Below are positions 9,848-19,639 of a stretch of 64,000 nt of DNA, in pieces. Under the pieces are notes generated by a model. It did not search any database. It was not told where the DNA came from and saw only the letters and a program-made list of their open reading frames with translations. The position numbers and the translations under genes were made by a program. Source of the DNA: an uncultured Bacteroidales bacterium (GTDB taxonomy: Bacteria; Bacteroidota; Bacteroidia; Bacteroidales; UBA932); the NCBI GenBank assembly GCA_934700615.1, contig CAKUXR010000013.1:26717-90716 (forward strand), in the 5' to 3' direction. Each line of letters starts with the position of its first letter. The first letter of the stretch is position 1.

Positions 9848-9890
9848 GGCTCCAGAGTCGCAGTGCGGCGACCTGGGGCCGTATTTTTTA
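9848..9890 (+). terminator. Terminator of the first SusCD operon
   Basis: An imperfect hairpin (GGCTCC-GAGTCGC pairing with GCGAC-CTGGGGCC) followed by a run of T, 25 bases after the lipoprotein stop. Confidence 0.65.
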
Positions 9891-9924
9891 TCAATGACAG
9901 TTCATGAAATCCATATTTTTTATG

Positions 9925-9932
9925 TATGTTTG
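9925..9932 (+). promoter_or_regulatory. -7 box (TATGTTTG) for the CNNM/CBS gene
   Basis: An exact TAnnTTTG match 22 bases before the ATG at 9955. The -33 element is not clear. Confidence 0.5.
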
Positions 9933-9954
9933 CGGAATATTCTAAGAACACAGT

Positions 9955-11040
9955 ATGACACTGCTTATAATTTATATGCTTGGAACGCTGGGAGTTTCGT
10001 TCCTTTGCTCTCTTCTGGAATCGGTATTGATGTCAACTCCGCTCTCATTCATAACGATGAAGAAGGAGCAGGGATACAAGCCTGCAGAGAAGTTTTTCAA
10101 GTTCAAATCTGATCCGGACAGGCCACTGGCTGCAATTCTGTCATTGAACACAATCGCGAACACTCTGGGCGCGGCGGCTGTAGGCCGTCAGGCGACGATA
10201 TTGTTCGGAAGCACCTGGTTCGGTATCATCTCGGCATTGACAACATTACTGGTGCTGGTGTTTTCGGAGATTGTCCCGAAGACTATCGGAACCACATACT
10301 GGAAGAATCTGATGGGTTTCGTGACATCGGTGATTTCTTTCCTTACCATACTGATGTGGCCTCTTGTCATCATTGTCCAGCTGATTACCAATCTGTTGAG
10401 CAAGGATGAGGACGAGGCGACCGTGAGCAGGGACGAGGTTACGGCGATGGCAAACATCGGTCTGGAGGAGGGTGTGATAGACTCTGACGAGAACAAGGTC
10501 ATCCAGAATATCATGAAACTGGACAAGGTTCAGGCCTGCGATGTGATGACTCCGAGAATCGTAGCGATGACTGCTCAGGAGAACATGACATTGAAAAATT
10601 TCTACAAGAACGAGACTTACCTGCATTTCTCCAGGATTCCAGTCTATGGGGATTCGCCGGAATACATCACCGGCTATATTCTCTTGAGCGATGCTCTGGA
10701 GGGTCTCGCGGATGACGAATTCGACAAGAGACTGGTGGAACTGAAGCGACCTATATCCTATTTCAAGGAGGAGGATTCCTGCGGACATATTTGGGAGGAA
10801 TTGCTCAAGAAGCATGAGCAGATGGCTCTCATCATCGATGAATACGGCTGTTTCCAGGGTATCATAACCCTCGAGGACATAATCGAGACTATCCTCGGCC
10901 TGGAAATCATCGACGAGAACGACCAGGCAATCGACATGCAGCAGTTTGCACGCGAGCGTTGGGAGCGCAGACAGAAGCGATTCCGTCCTATCGTGCTTCC
11001 TAAGGAGGAAGAGGGAGGCAATCACGAGGCCGACAAATAA
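9955..11040 (+). CDS. CNNM (DUF21) plus CBS-pair membrane protein
   Basis: A 361-residue inner-membrane protein of the hemolysin C/CorC-like CNNM family. The N-terminal DUF21 region (about 1-140) has several hydrophobic helices and the conserved signature SEIVPKTIG near 102-110. A CBS pair spans about 190-320 (VMTPRIVAM, HFSRIPVYGDSPEYITGYI, MALIIDEYGCFQGIITLEDIIETILG). The third, FAD-like CorC_HlyC domain is missing; the protein ends in a short charged tail. Family members are linked to magnesium or other divalent-cation export. It is a single-gene unit between two strong terminators. Confidence 0.88.
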   Translation: MTLLIIYMLGTLGVSFLCSLLESVLMSTPLSFITMKKEQGYKPAEKFFKFKSDPDRPLAAILSLNTIANTLGAAAVGRQATILFGSTWFGIISALTTLLVLVFSEIVPKTIGTTYWKNLMGFVTSVISFLTILMWPLVIIVQLITNLLSKDEDEATVSRDEVTAMANIGLEEGVIDSDENKVIQNIMKLDKVQACDVMTPRIVAMTAQENMTLKNFYKNETYLHFSRIPVYGDSPEYITGYILLSDALEGLADDEFDKRLVELKRPISYFKEEDSCGHIWEELLKKHEQMALIIDEYGCFQGIITLEDIIETILGLEIIDENDQAIDMQQFARERWERRQKRFRPIVLPKEEEGGNHEADK

Positions 11041-11076
11041 GCGTTACAAACCCGTCGGTCAGAGCGACATAGATAT

Positions 11077-11115
11077 TGAGCGCCAATATTCATGGATTCT
11101 GAATATTGGCGCTCA
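11077..11115. terminator. Bidirectional terminator (perfect 16-bp hairpin)
   Basis: TGAGCGCCAATATTCA and its exact reverse complement are separated by a 7-base loop. It lies between convergent genes ending at 11040 (+) and 11159 (-), so it can serve both. Confidence 0.75.
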
Positions 11116-11158
11116 GTGTTTTGGTCAAGCATTGCCTGAAATCAACAGACGGATTCGG

Positions 11159-13291
11159 TTATTCCCGTATGCAGCGGACCGGATGCACTGCGGATCTGTT
11201 TCCGGACTCATCCACAGTATTGATACTGTTGGCACTGCTTTGAGTTGATGACGATGGTGATGCGACGTAAGGACTGATGCTCAAACTTGTTCCTTTTCCA
11301 AGATTTTGCGACGGGGCACTCGCCCAATATGAAGCATCGTAGTTCAATGAACTGTAAGCACTTGCTCCACTTCCAACCCATAATGAGCCTGTCTTGCATC
11401 CTCTGGAGCCTGTCATAGGGAAATAGATTCCGACACCATCACTGGACTTCTTCTTGAAGTAGTAGCCGTTCTCGTATTTGACGAAATTAATGTGGTCTAT
11501 ATTCTGTGTCCCTCCGGATGACGAGCCACAGAATCCAGTCCACGCAAACTTGCTGGAGACTCTATAACCGGATGGACACGGGTCGTAGATGGTTTTGCCA
11601 TTTGTCCATCCTTTTCCTGCAGCCGGCTTGGATTTATTAAACACATAAGTGGTATTGGCATCTCCCCACAGCAAGTTATAATTATTAGTTTTGTCACTGG
11701 CAAGCCAATCTCCTGCCTGACCCTTATAGTCATCTATTATGCACTCAGGATGCTGAACGGAGGTAAGGATTGTAGCGTCTTCTGCCGAACCCGGCTTGTG
11801 GACCGGATAAGTCGTCTCTATCTCGATAGCCTGCCCATCCACATAATAAACAGTGCTATTAGGAATCGGATCCTTACGTCCCCACTGATAAAGCGTCGTA
11901 AAATAAGAAGTCTTGGACAATGCGCCGAGTGTACGGTCCATGACAGTGTACCTGACTTTTAGCGTGGAATTCGCACTGATGGTAGCCTGACTGGAGACCT
12001 CCTCATCCTCCGGCATCGTATCCCCGACACCCCAGATATGCCAGCTCCAGAGCACAGTTCCCGCGCCATCGAAGACAGCAATCATCGCATTGCCGACATT
12101 CTTCTCAGCCGTAAAATGAACCTTTCCCTTCACAAGGCTGACACCTGAAATGAAGCCTTCGGTATCCTCCCACATCAGTTTCGCAGATTTCGGGTCAATG
12201 CCGGCGCTCGTGGTATGGAAACCGGCATCAGCAATTATTCCAGCCTCACCGTTGCCAATGACAGTCGCATCAAACGAATACGTCTTGGCAGCATTGATCA
12301 TATAACAGTTGGACGGCTGGCCGGCAACGGGCTCCGCGTCAGCAGGGGTCTTGTCCTCGACAGTCGCACCGTTATTGGCAAATACGGTAGCATTGAGAGG
12401 AAGTGTATAATATTTTCCTCCCTCGAAATCGCACAGCATCTGAGCCGACAGCTTGACTGAAAGGAAGTCATTGACAATCATCGTGCAGGTGAGCGTCTTG
12501 CCTTTCTGGGCGCCCGGCGCGACAACAGCGTAGGCGACAACCGTTCCGGTAAGAGCCGGATTTTCAATGAAATTGATTGTCAATCCTGGGGTCTGCCCGG
12601 CGTCTCCGCTGAAATTGAGGGCATTGTTCCCTGCAAGTTTCGTGAGGTCGCAGGTGAAGTCACCGGTCATGCGGACATCCGAACTTAGGGTAATGGATTT
12701 CAATGACTCTGATGCAGTCTCAACAGCTTTTTCTGCCAGAAGTGCCGCGATGTCATTGAGATTTATCTCAAGTCTCAGGAGCGATGCCAGCTGTTTCATA
12801 TTGAACTGGTACTTCCCGTCGCCCAAATCCGCGAATGAATTTGCAGCCTTGAAATCGTATTGTGCGACAGAGGCTACTCCGGAATAATTCTGAACGGAAG
12901 GAATACCGACAGGAACCGCAGTCTTGTCGCTGGCATTGGCATTATAGGGATAGTAGGCGTATTCCGGGATCTCCCCTGTGGCGCAAGTTCCTTTGAACCC
13001 GGTCTCGCGGATAGGGTATGTATTTGTACTTGTAAAGCATGCATTGCTGGTGGTGCCGGTTCCGAATACTCCGATCTGGTCTCCTACGCTCCAGTCCATT
13101 GCAATCGCCTCGTTGTCAAGGACTTCGCCGACTACTGAGCGTGTTTTGAGTCCTGCGAAATCATCCTGGGTTCCGATGATGGTAATCTCCTCGGCAGTGC
13201 CGGCCTGAGGGACATCCTCTCTCTGTGAACAGCCGGACACACTGGCGAGAACAGGAACACAAAGGAACAGTCCGTATATATGTTTTTTCAT
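11159..13291 (-). CDS. Fimbrillin-like lipoprotein with C-terminal FISUMP-type domain
   Basis: A 710-residue lipoprotein: signal peptide with lipobox SVSGC (about Cys21). The N-terminal half looks like a Mfa-like/fimbrillin domain: TRS near 50, MDWSVGDQIGVFGTG, then the YPYN..A motif typical of fimbrillin-type surface adhesins. The C-terminal part (about 480-710) has a FISUMP-like domain: IYDPCPSGYRV, FPMTGSRG, YWASAPS and the ending HPVRCIRE. Family knowledge: such proteins are anchored or assembled at the cell surface as pili or pilus tips. Second gene of an operon, 11 bases after the larger partner. It ends at the strong bidirectional terminator. Confidence 0.78.
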   Translation of the reverse strand: MKKHIYGLFLCVPVLASVSGCSQREDVPQAGTAEEITIIGTQDDFAGLKTRSVVGEVLDNEAIAMDWSVGDQIGVFGTGTTSNACFTSTNTYPIRETGFKGTCATGEIPEYAYYPYNANASDKTAVPVGIPSVQNYSGVASVAQYDFKAANSFADLGDGKYQFNMKQLASLLRLEINLNDIAALLAEKAVETASESLKSITLSSDVRMTGDFTCDLTKLAGNNALNFSGDAGQTPGLTINFIENPALTGTVVAYAVVAPGAQKGKTLTCTMIVNDFLSVKLSAQMLCDFEGGKYYTLPLNATVFANNGATVEDKTPADAEPVAGQPSNCYMINAAKTYSFDATVIGNGEAGIIADAGFHTTSAGIDPKSAKLMWEDTEGFISGVSLVKGKVHFTAEKNVGNAMIAVFDGAGTVLWSWHIWGVGDTMPEDEEVSSQATISANSTLKVRYTVMDRTLGALSKTSYFTTLYQWGRKDPIPNSTVYYVDGQAIEIETTYPVHKPGSAEDATILTSVQHPECIIDDYKGQAGDWLASDKTNNYNLLWGDANTTYVFNKSKPAAGKGWTNGKTIYDPCPSGYRVSSKFAWTGFCGSSSGGTQNIDHINFVKYENGYYFKKKSSDGVGIYFPMTGSRGCKTGSLWVGSGASAYSSLNYDASYWASAPSQNLGKGTSLSISPYVASPSSSTQSSANSINTVDESGNRSAVHPVRCIRE

Positions 13292-13302
13292 TTTGAATCA
13301 GT

Positions 13303-16212
13303 TTATTTGATGATACTTCCTCCGTTCTCGTATGTATTCGAACTGTTGTCAGTTCCGGCGCCGGATGCCTTAGGATTAGCATCGCGGACACAACGAAGCT
13401 TGAATACGGCGTTGGTGCCGATAGGCTTTTGCTTCGACGTACTCGTGTCGTACGTCATATTCGTAGTAATCTGATTAAATATGTTCACATAGAAGACCAT
13501 AACACCAGACGAGTTCGGACGCACATACTTGCTTCTTGAGGCCGTCAGCAAATCAGTATGACCGGTAGGATCAGCATAATAGTGATTGATTACGGCAAGT
13601 TCCTTTTCGTTCGGAATTCGCCATGAGCCAAGGTCATTTCCGCCATCCTCTGTATAGTAATTCTGGCACCACTCACCCTCGCTGACCTCCGTGAATGTGA
13701 ATTTCGACTTGGTTTCCGTAGCAGAAACCTTTGCCGTCAAGAAGTCCTTTGCAATCTGAAGGGCCTCAGGCAATTTGTCTTCAAAATCACCTCTGTAGTG
13801 TGCTGCATACTCGGTATGGGCAGTATTCGACTGACGCACGCTCTTTTCATCCAAGCCTGTAATATAGACGATTCTGTTCTCCGAATCGATGGATGTCAGT
13901 TTGGTGGTCTCCGCCGAATAATCTTTCAATGAACGTACGCATCTGACTTTTGCGGTTTCATGAGCCGCGCCATAGGCGGAACCTTCATCAGCCCACCATG
14001 TCGCATGCTCCGAAGTACTGTTCCAGTAATTATTCTTACTTCCTACATTATTCTTCATCTCGATTCTGGCCTCGCTCGGCATCGAGTTCATTCCGAACCA
14101 ATAATTGGTACACTGGTCAACTGCCGGCAAGTACCACTTGATTTCATCGGCGTCGATTTTTCCGTCCCCGTTCTCGTCCCTGTTTCTCGACAGACATTGA
14201 TATATGCCGTAAGTGGCCTTAAGCGCTGCACCGTCAAATGCTATCTCGTTTCCTGTCGACATTACATATCCGACAGATGAGTTTGCGTCCATGTGAGTTG
14301 ACCATGACGCTCCGACTGCATTCTTGAAGTTCTGATATCCGTAATGCGAATCATTATAGGAGTCAACTTTTCCACCTGCGCTATTATAGTCAACGGCAGG
14401 GGTTTCATCCACCTGTTCCACACCGAAAGGATTGGCGGCTTTCAAGTCAAAGAACGACTTGATGGAGCGCTGCCTGATGGAGAACACCACATTGTCCGTA
14501 TATGAACTGTGCTTGTCGGCACTTACCTTGATCTCGCCGAAGGCAATAGTCATGGTTCGGTCATCAGCATTGACAAATTTCTTGAGTTCGGCGGTCCTGT
14601 CCGATGCGGCTTTCATCTTGCTGTCGTAGTAGTACTCATTGACGTAAGCGGTCGTGTAGATGTAGCCATCTTTCACTATGTAGTGGTCGCCGTCCGTGGT
14701 CAATGTCTTTCCCTTCAGTTCTTCGAGCAGGGAGATTATGTCTGTGGTCTCACTTTCCTTGTAGGCCTTCATAGAGGTCGAACTCGCCGGCTTGCCGAAT
14801 CTTATCCAATCGAAGTCGGCATTGGCCATTTCCAAATGATTGGCATTGGTAATCAGCACGTTCTTGCTGTACGGGGTGCCAAGCCTGACGGAATAGCCGT
14901 CGATTTTATTGCCTGTCGGGGCCTTGATCTTGAGAAGCACGTTCTCGTAATGCGCGTCAAGCCTTATGTCGAAAACTTCATTGTTATAGTGAATCAGGTT
15001 GCCTTCGGCTCCCGGCTGACCTTCCACTCCTGTCTCCACCTCAGTTTTGATTTTGTTCACGCCATTGACGGTAATCGTGTAGGTGTAGTGGTAGTTGCGC
15101 CTGACAGAGAAGTTGTCGAAGGCGTAGCCGTTGTTTTTCGAGAAGTCTCCGAGGTGGATGGTATAGGTCACGTCGCCGGAGTACTTGGAGTCCTTGTACT
15201 GTCCCTTCACGACGACATAGGTTCCATGGTCAGGTGCATATTTGAAAGAACGGTCAGTCGCACTTACCTTTCTTTCGCGCTCCGCATATGCCCAAGTATC
15301 GGGTGAAGCCTTGGCTTTCTGGATGTTTTCAGGCATGTAGAACTCCAGTTTATTGTCAATGACAGCGAGGGACACACCCTCCTCGTGTGACACGAAAATA
15401 CCGTTGCCCGCATAGCCATTGGCATTGGTCACTCCACCTGTAGCCGTCCAAGTCGAGGCTTCCCTTTCCATCAGAGTGAAGGATCTGGAATACTCGTGGA
15501 TGCTGTATGTCTCGGGTGTGAAGGTCACGTTTCCGGTTTCAGTGTTCGTTCCGTTATTGAACTCGAATGTAATCTTGGCCACAATTCTCCGGAGGTGAAT
15601 CATGCCGCCTATCGTGCAGGATTCTGTCTCCTTGTTGCTATATTCGAGGGTGAGCGAGCCGTCATCGCCGAAATTGCCGCTTTCGCAGTAGTTTCCGGTC
15701 ATCATGACCGCATTCTCCACGATGTCGAGTTCCCTGTTCACCTTGTCAATGTTGAGCTTCAGGAATTGGTCCCGCGTGAGCTTTTCGATTTCGCCCATTT
15801 CAATGTTACAGAACTTGGTATCGTAGTTCGCGATTGCATAGAGATACCAGTAGCCTGTGGTTATGCCCTTTCCTTCGACATTGAGGTCAACTTTATATTT
15901 GTAGTTTGTGCTTGTCTCTGTAATCGGGGCTCCCATCCCGTCCTTGTCAACATAGATGACAATCGGTTTGGCATTGACATTGGCCTTGTTGTAGAACAGC
16001 AGCGCCATGTTCTGGACGTTTGTCTCGACTTCGGCAGTGGCGCGGGTCGTCACCGAGACCGCATCGTCGCTCGGGGAGGTCAATGCCAGTCTGATCGACT
16101 TGACCGGGAGTCCTTCAATCACTTTCCCGGTGTCGTTACGCTCTTTTTCACAGGCTGAGAATCCGATCAGCGCCGCAAGCGTCAGCATTACGCAAATAAT
16201 GGTCTTTTTCAT
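13303..16212 (-). CDS. Large fimbrial-type lipoprotein (DUF4906-like)
   Basis: A 969-residue lipoprotein starting at ATG 16212, which places MKKTIICVMLTLAALIGFSAC (lipobox FSAC) at the N-terminus; 23 codons of open frame upstream lack signal character. The N-terminal half follows the fimbrillin-associated pattern (TRATAEVETNVQNMALLFYNK, long beta stretches) seen in DUF4906 fimbrial proteins. The C-terminal half carries an EF-hand-like calcium loop (DENGDGKIDADE) followed by IKWYLPA, then WRIPNEKELAVI and a FKLRCVRD ending. This is characteristic of tip or minor fimbrial subunits. First gene of a two-gene operon. There is no Mfa2/FimB-type anchor next to it, so whether it forms a true pilus is open. 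Confidence 0.72.
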   Translation of the reverse strand: MKKTIICVMLTLAALIGFSACEKERNDTGKVIEGLPVKSIRLALTSPSDDAVSVTTRATAEVETNVQNMALLFYNKANVNAKPIVIYVDKDGMGAPITETSTNYKYKVDLNVEGKGITTGYWYLYAIANYDTKFCNIEMGEIEKLTRDQFLKLNIDKVNRELDIVENAVMMTGNYCESGNFGDDGSLTLEYSNKETESCTIGGMIHLRRIVAKITFEFNNGTNTETGNVTFTPETYSIHEYSRSFTLMEREASTWTATGGVTNANGYAGNGIFVSHEEGVSLAVIDNKLEFYMPENIQKAKASPDTWAYAERERKVSATDRSFKYAPDHGTYVVVKGQYKDSKYSGDVTYTIHLGDFSKNNGYAFDNFSVRRNYHYTYTITVNGVNKIKTEVETGVEGQPGAEGNLIHYNNEVFDIRLDAHYENVLLKIKAPTGNKIDGYSVRLGTPYSKNVLITNANHLEMANADFDWIRFGKPASSTSMKAYKESETTDIISLLEELKGKTLTTDGDHYIVKDGYIYTTAYVNEYYYDSKMKAASDRTAELKKFVNADDRTMTIAFGEIKVSADKHSSYTDNVVFSIRQRSIKSFFDLKAANPFGVEQVDETPAVDYNSAGGKVDSYNDSHYGYQNFKNAVGASWSTHMDANSSVGYVMSTGNEIAFDGAALKATYGIYQCLSRNRDENGDGKIDADEIKWYLPAVDQCTNYWFGMNSMPSEARIEMKNNVGSKNNYWNSTSEHATWWADEGSAYGAAHETAKVRCVRSLKDYSAETTKLTSIDSENRIVYITGLDEKSVRQSNTAHTEYAAHYRGDFEDKLPEALQIAKDFLTAKVSATETKSKFTFTEVSEGEWCQNYYTEDGGNDLGSWRIPNEKELAVINHYYADPTGHTDLLTASRSKYVRPNSSGVMVFYVNIFNQITTNMTYDTSTSKQKPIGTNAVFKLRCVRDANPKASGAGTDNSSNTYENGGSIIK

Positions 16213-16420
16213 CTCTAATAATACTTCATTTCCAATGGCATCCCATATCAAGTTTCTATTGAGGGGCCAAATTAAGGCCACAAAAATCGTTTCAAGTTAG
16301 CAATTTTCCCCGAAAATACCAAAATTTCCGTCCTTGAGAACAGGCCCTCCCCGGGGATTGCGGGTTGTGGCATTGATATAAATTTCTTCTGATAAGATAG
16401 GATAACACGGGATTTTTTTT

Positions 16421-16427
16421 TATATTG
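16421..16427 (+). promoter_or_regulatory. Weak -7-like box (TATATTG) before the barrel receptor
   Basis: TATATTG, one base short of TAnnTTTG, follows a run of T and lies 36 bases before the ATG at 16464. The same form precedes SusC at 4314. A tandem CATTGACATTGAC (16434-16446) lies in the presumed leader. Confidence 0.3.
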
Positions 16428-16463
16428 CGGTTTCATTGACATTGACCTTTAAAACTAAAAGAT

Positions 16464-19343
16464 ATGGGTAAGAAATTGTTTGTCATGGCATTGATGATGC
16501 TCATCGGCATCGCGGCGAAGGCTCAGGTAGTCATCCTCAATGACAGTATGTTCGAGGGGCGCATGAGCGAAATCAAGGCCACAGTCATCGATTCTTTGAC
16601 CAACGAACCTGTTCCGTTCGCTTCAGTGTACGTAATTCCGGCAAAGGACACCACCATCACCAACTTCACGCTGACTGACGCAAAGGGAGTGGCGAAACTG
16701 GAGGAAGTTCCTTACGGCAACTATGTCTTCCGTGTGGAGATGATGGGTTACAAGGCATTTGTCAAGGAGAGGTATTTCCGTGAGCGTCAGGCCGATATGG
16801 GGACCATCCGTCTCCAGTTGGACAAGAATTACCTGCAGTCGGCCACTATTACCGACGTCGGCAATCCGATAACCATCAAGAAGGACACTATCGAGTTCAA
16901 TGCCACTTCTTTCAGGGTCGGGTCCAATGCCATGCTGAAGGATCTGCTGCAGCGTATGCCGGGAATGGAGATAACGTCTGACGGCAAGGTGAAGTTCAAC
17001 GGCGAGACCATCGACAAGCTTACTGTCGGCGGAAGGACTTTCTTCTTCAATGACCAGAGCACGGCATTGAACAACCTCCCGGCTTCAGTCGTAGATAAGA
17101 TTCGTGTCATTGACAGGGAATCCGAGCAGACCCGCGCTTCCGGCATTCAGGACGGAAACAGGGAGAAGGTGCTGGATGTGGGACTCAAGAAGGAATATGA
17201 AGACGGGTGGTTCGGGAATGTCGGACTGAGCGGAGGAACCACGACGGACAAGAAGGACAAGCCGCTCCGTGACAACCGCGGATTCCTCTATAACGGAAAT
17301 GCGCTCGTGTCAGCCTATTCCAAGAAAGACCAGGTGACATTCATAGCCAATGGGCTAAATGTGGACAATTCAGGCTCGTCTGTCGTTATCATTGATGAGA
17401 ACGGTGAGCGTTCAGACCTGAACCAGGGGCTTTTTTCTGCGGCTCAGGTGGGTTTGAATGCCAATACCAGCCGTATCAAGGATGTGGAGACCACTGTCAG
17501 TGCGAATTATAAGTATTCTGACGTCAATTCAGGAAGCATGTCCGAGAGGACGACATATCAGGATGACGGCAATCTGCTTTCTTCTTCCAAGAATACGGGA
17601 AAACAATATGCCGATGTACTGAATGCCAATCTCGAACTGCAGAAAGAGAAGGGCAAGGTCTGGTTTCATGTCCGTCCGGCCTTCTCCTACAAGAAGACCG
17701 ACACATTCGGAGAGGGTTCTTCCGAGACATCCAAGGCCGGGACTTTCGTGAACAGTTCATCTCAGAATTCCCATGAGAAGACATTGAGCAACGCAGCTGA
17801 TTTCGAGGGGGATATCGCGATAAGGGGAATCGGCGGAAAGAAAGGGCGCAATATCCAGACGGGAATCCAGGCGACTTATAATGTCAACTCGGGCGACAGT
17901 GAGGAGTCTTCTCTGCTCAAGATGTCGGGCGGTGACGAGTCCAGGAATATGAACTATCATTCTGACGGACATTCCTATGGGATGGGCTACATGATCGGTT
18001 ACACGGAGCCTATCGGAAAGAAATGGACTCTTTCGTCCCAGGTCAAGTTCACATGGAGCAAACAGAACAACGTCCGGGATGCGTCCGACGCTTCGGGGCG
18101 GAATGACTATTTCAGTTCGGAAAGCAGAAACAGGTACATGGAGCAGAGCTATAATCTGACGGCCCAATACCAGTTGGGAAAAAGAAGCTGGCTCACTCTC
18201 GGCGGTATCGTGTTCGGCGTCCTGAATGAAACATATTCAAAGAGTTACGGAATCGAGGATACTGCCGGCAAAGGGGAATGGCTCTGGTCTGTGTCGCCGA
18301 CTATGAGGTTCATCCACAGTAAAGGGAACAGCCATTTCAACTTCAATCTCTACGCTTACAGCCAGCGTCCGAGCGCATATAAAATGCGTCCGGTCATGAA
18401 CATTGCGGACCCGTCCAGACCGAGTCTTGGAAATGTCTATCTGGGGCCTTCTACGCAATCGTATTTCTATGCTTCCTGGAACATGAACAACCGGGAGCGT
18501 TTCACTTCTCTGATGGTCTTTCTGGACGGTTCGCTGACAGCAAGACCGACCAGTTATGCGAGATGGTACGATTCTGACGGCATCTTGTATTCGTTCCCTG
18601 TCAATGCCAGGAAGCCGCGCGCCAATGTGTCTTTGCAGGTCAGTTACACTATGCCTCTCGACAAGAAGAAGAACTGGTCAATGACATTGAGCGAAGGTTC
18701 GGCCATCAATTCTTCGGTCAGTTACCAGACAAAGGCCACACGCGCAGCGCTGGACAAAGACAGTTTCGATTATTCCGCTTTCATGGCTGATTTCTGGGGC
18801 AATGCCCATGGCAACCGTTTCTATGACGGTCTGAGCGGTTTCAGGGAGAGCAGTACCCTGTCTTTCCGCGAGAATGTCGGCGTGAGTGTCAAATATAATC
18901 AGGACCATTATTCGTTCCGGTTCGGTGCCAATACAAGAGGTCGCATCTTCCGTTATTCCCTGGACAAGAGCACCAATATGAACACGCTGGATACTCGCTT
19001 CTTTGCCAGCGGTTCATACACTACCAAGCATGAGTTCGAGTTCAACACGGACCTGACTTACTTCTTTTTCAACGGCTACGCCGAAGGTTACGGCAAGCCG
19101 GAATGGCGCTGGAATGCGGTGGTTTCCAAGAATATCGGAGCGTTCAATCTGAGCATAAGTGTCAATGACATCCTGAACCAGGCGCGCAATCTTTCCCACA
19201 CGGTCACTGACAATTATGAGGAGGATACCTATACGCTCATAATGGGCCGCTATATCCTTTTCGGTGTGAAGTGGAATTTCGGCAAGATGAATGCCGCCAA
19301 CAGTGCCAGGGCACAGCGCGCCGCGATGGATATGTTGTTCTAA
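16464..19343 (+). CDS. TonB-receptor-like outer-membrane barrel (OMP_b-brl_3 type)
   Basis: A 959-residue outer-membrane protein. Signal peptide about 1-21 (GIAAKAQ); a carboxypeptidase-regulatory-like domain about 38-120 (VIDSLTNEPVPFASVYV, MMGYKAF); a plug-like region about 125-230 (MLKDLLQRMPGMEITSDGKVKFNG, then VGGRTFFFND); then a large barrel. This order is typical of the outer-membrane beta-barrel family 3 proteins of Bacteroidota, which look like TonB receptors but have no SusD partner. Ligand unknown. It is divergent from the fimbrial operon and a single-gene unit. Confidence 0.85.
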   Translation: MGKKLFVMALMMLIGIAAKAQVVILNDSMFEGRMSEIKATVIDSLTNEPVPFASVYVIPAKDTTITNFTLTDAKGVAKLEEVPYGNYVFRVEMMGYKAFVKERYFRERQADMGTIRLQLDKNYLQSATITDVGNPITIKKDTIEFNATSFRVGSNAMLKDLLQRMPGMEITSDGKVKFNGETIDKLTVGGRTFFFNDQSTALNNLPASVVDKIRVIDRESEQTRASGIQDGNREKVLDVGLKKEYEDGWFGNVGLSGGTTTDKKDKPLRDNRGFLYNGNALVSAYSKKDQVTFIANGLNVDNSGSSVVIIDENGERSDLNQGLFSAAQVGLNANTSRIKDVETTVSANYKYSDVNSGSMSERTTYQDDGNLLSSSKNTGKQYADVLNANLELQKEKGKVWFHVRPAFSYKKTDTFGEGSSETSKAGTFVNSSSQNSHEKTLSNAADFEGDIAIRGIGGKKGRNIQTGIQATYNVNSGDSEESSLLKMSGGDESRNMNYHSDGHSYGMGYMIGYTEPIGKKWTLSSQVKFTWSKQNNVRDASDASGRNDYFSSESRNRYMEQSYNLTAQYQLGKRSWLTLGGIVFGVLNETYSKSYGIEDTAGKGEWLWSVSPTMRFIHSKGNSHFNFNLYAYSQRPSAYKMRPVMNIADPSRPSLGNVYLGPSTQSYFYASWNMNNRERFTSLMVFLDGSLTARPTSYARWYDSDGILYSFPVNARKPRANVSLQVSYTMPLDKKKNWSMTLSEGSAINSSVSYQTKATRAALDKDSFDYSAFMADFWGNAHGNRFYDGLSGFRESSTLSFRENVGVSVKYNQDHYSFRFGANTRGRIFRYSLDKSTNMNTLDTRFFASGSYTTKHEFEFNTDLTYFFFNGYAEGYGKPEWRWNAVVSKNIGAFNLSISVNDILNQARNLSHTVTDNYEEDTYTLIMGRYILFGVKWNFGKMNAANSARAQRAAMDMLF

Positions 19344-19440
19344 GGTCGCGCTTGGTTTCCGTTCTTCGGACGATTTCGATATCCTGATGGCAGGGAAGCA
19401 TTGTAAACGGGCTGGACGGGCTTCAACAGGCTTAAACGGG

Positions 19441-19598
19441 CGGGACGGTGCCACATGAGCTATTTTTAATATATTGATTTATAGCTAGTTACATAATTCC
19501 GTGTGGATTCTCGGTTAAAAAAACATCGATAATCCACGCGGTTTTTTAATAGCACCTGATTATCAATGACTTATACGGCCGGCCGTGGCACCGTCCCG
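19441..19598. repeat. 14-bp perfect inverted repeat around a terminator
   Basis: CGGGACGGTGCCAC at 19441-19454 recurs as its exact reverse complement at 19585-19598, 130 bases apart, with the terminator hairpin (19499-19547) between. The right arm is also part of a smaller hairpin (GGCACC/GGTGCC, 19587-19607). It could be a long-range RNA structure or the ends of a small degenerate element. The stretch 19344-19640 holds no gene. Confidence 0.5.
19499..19547 (+). terminator. Terminator after the barrel receptor
   Basis: CCGTGTGGATT pairs with AATCCACGCGG (one G-T pair) and is followed by TTTTTT. It lies 155 bases after the receptor stop. The reverse strand also has a T-rich loop, so it may partly serve the small HTH gene. 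Confidence 0.65.
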
Positions 19599-19639
19599 CA
19601 AGGTGCCTGGCTGTGATGCGGACGCGGGAGGTGATGTGC

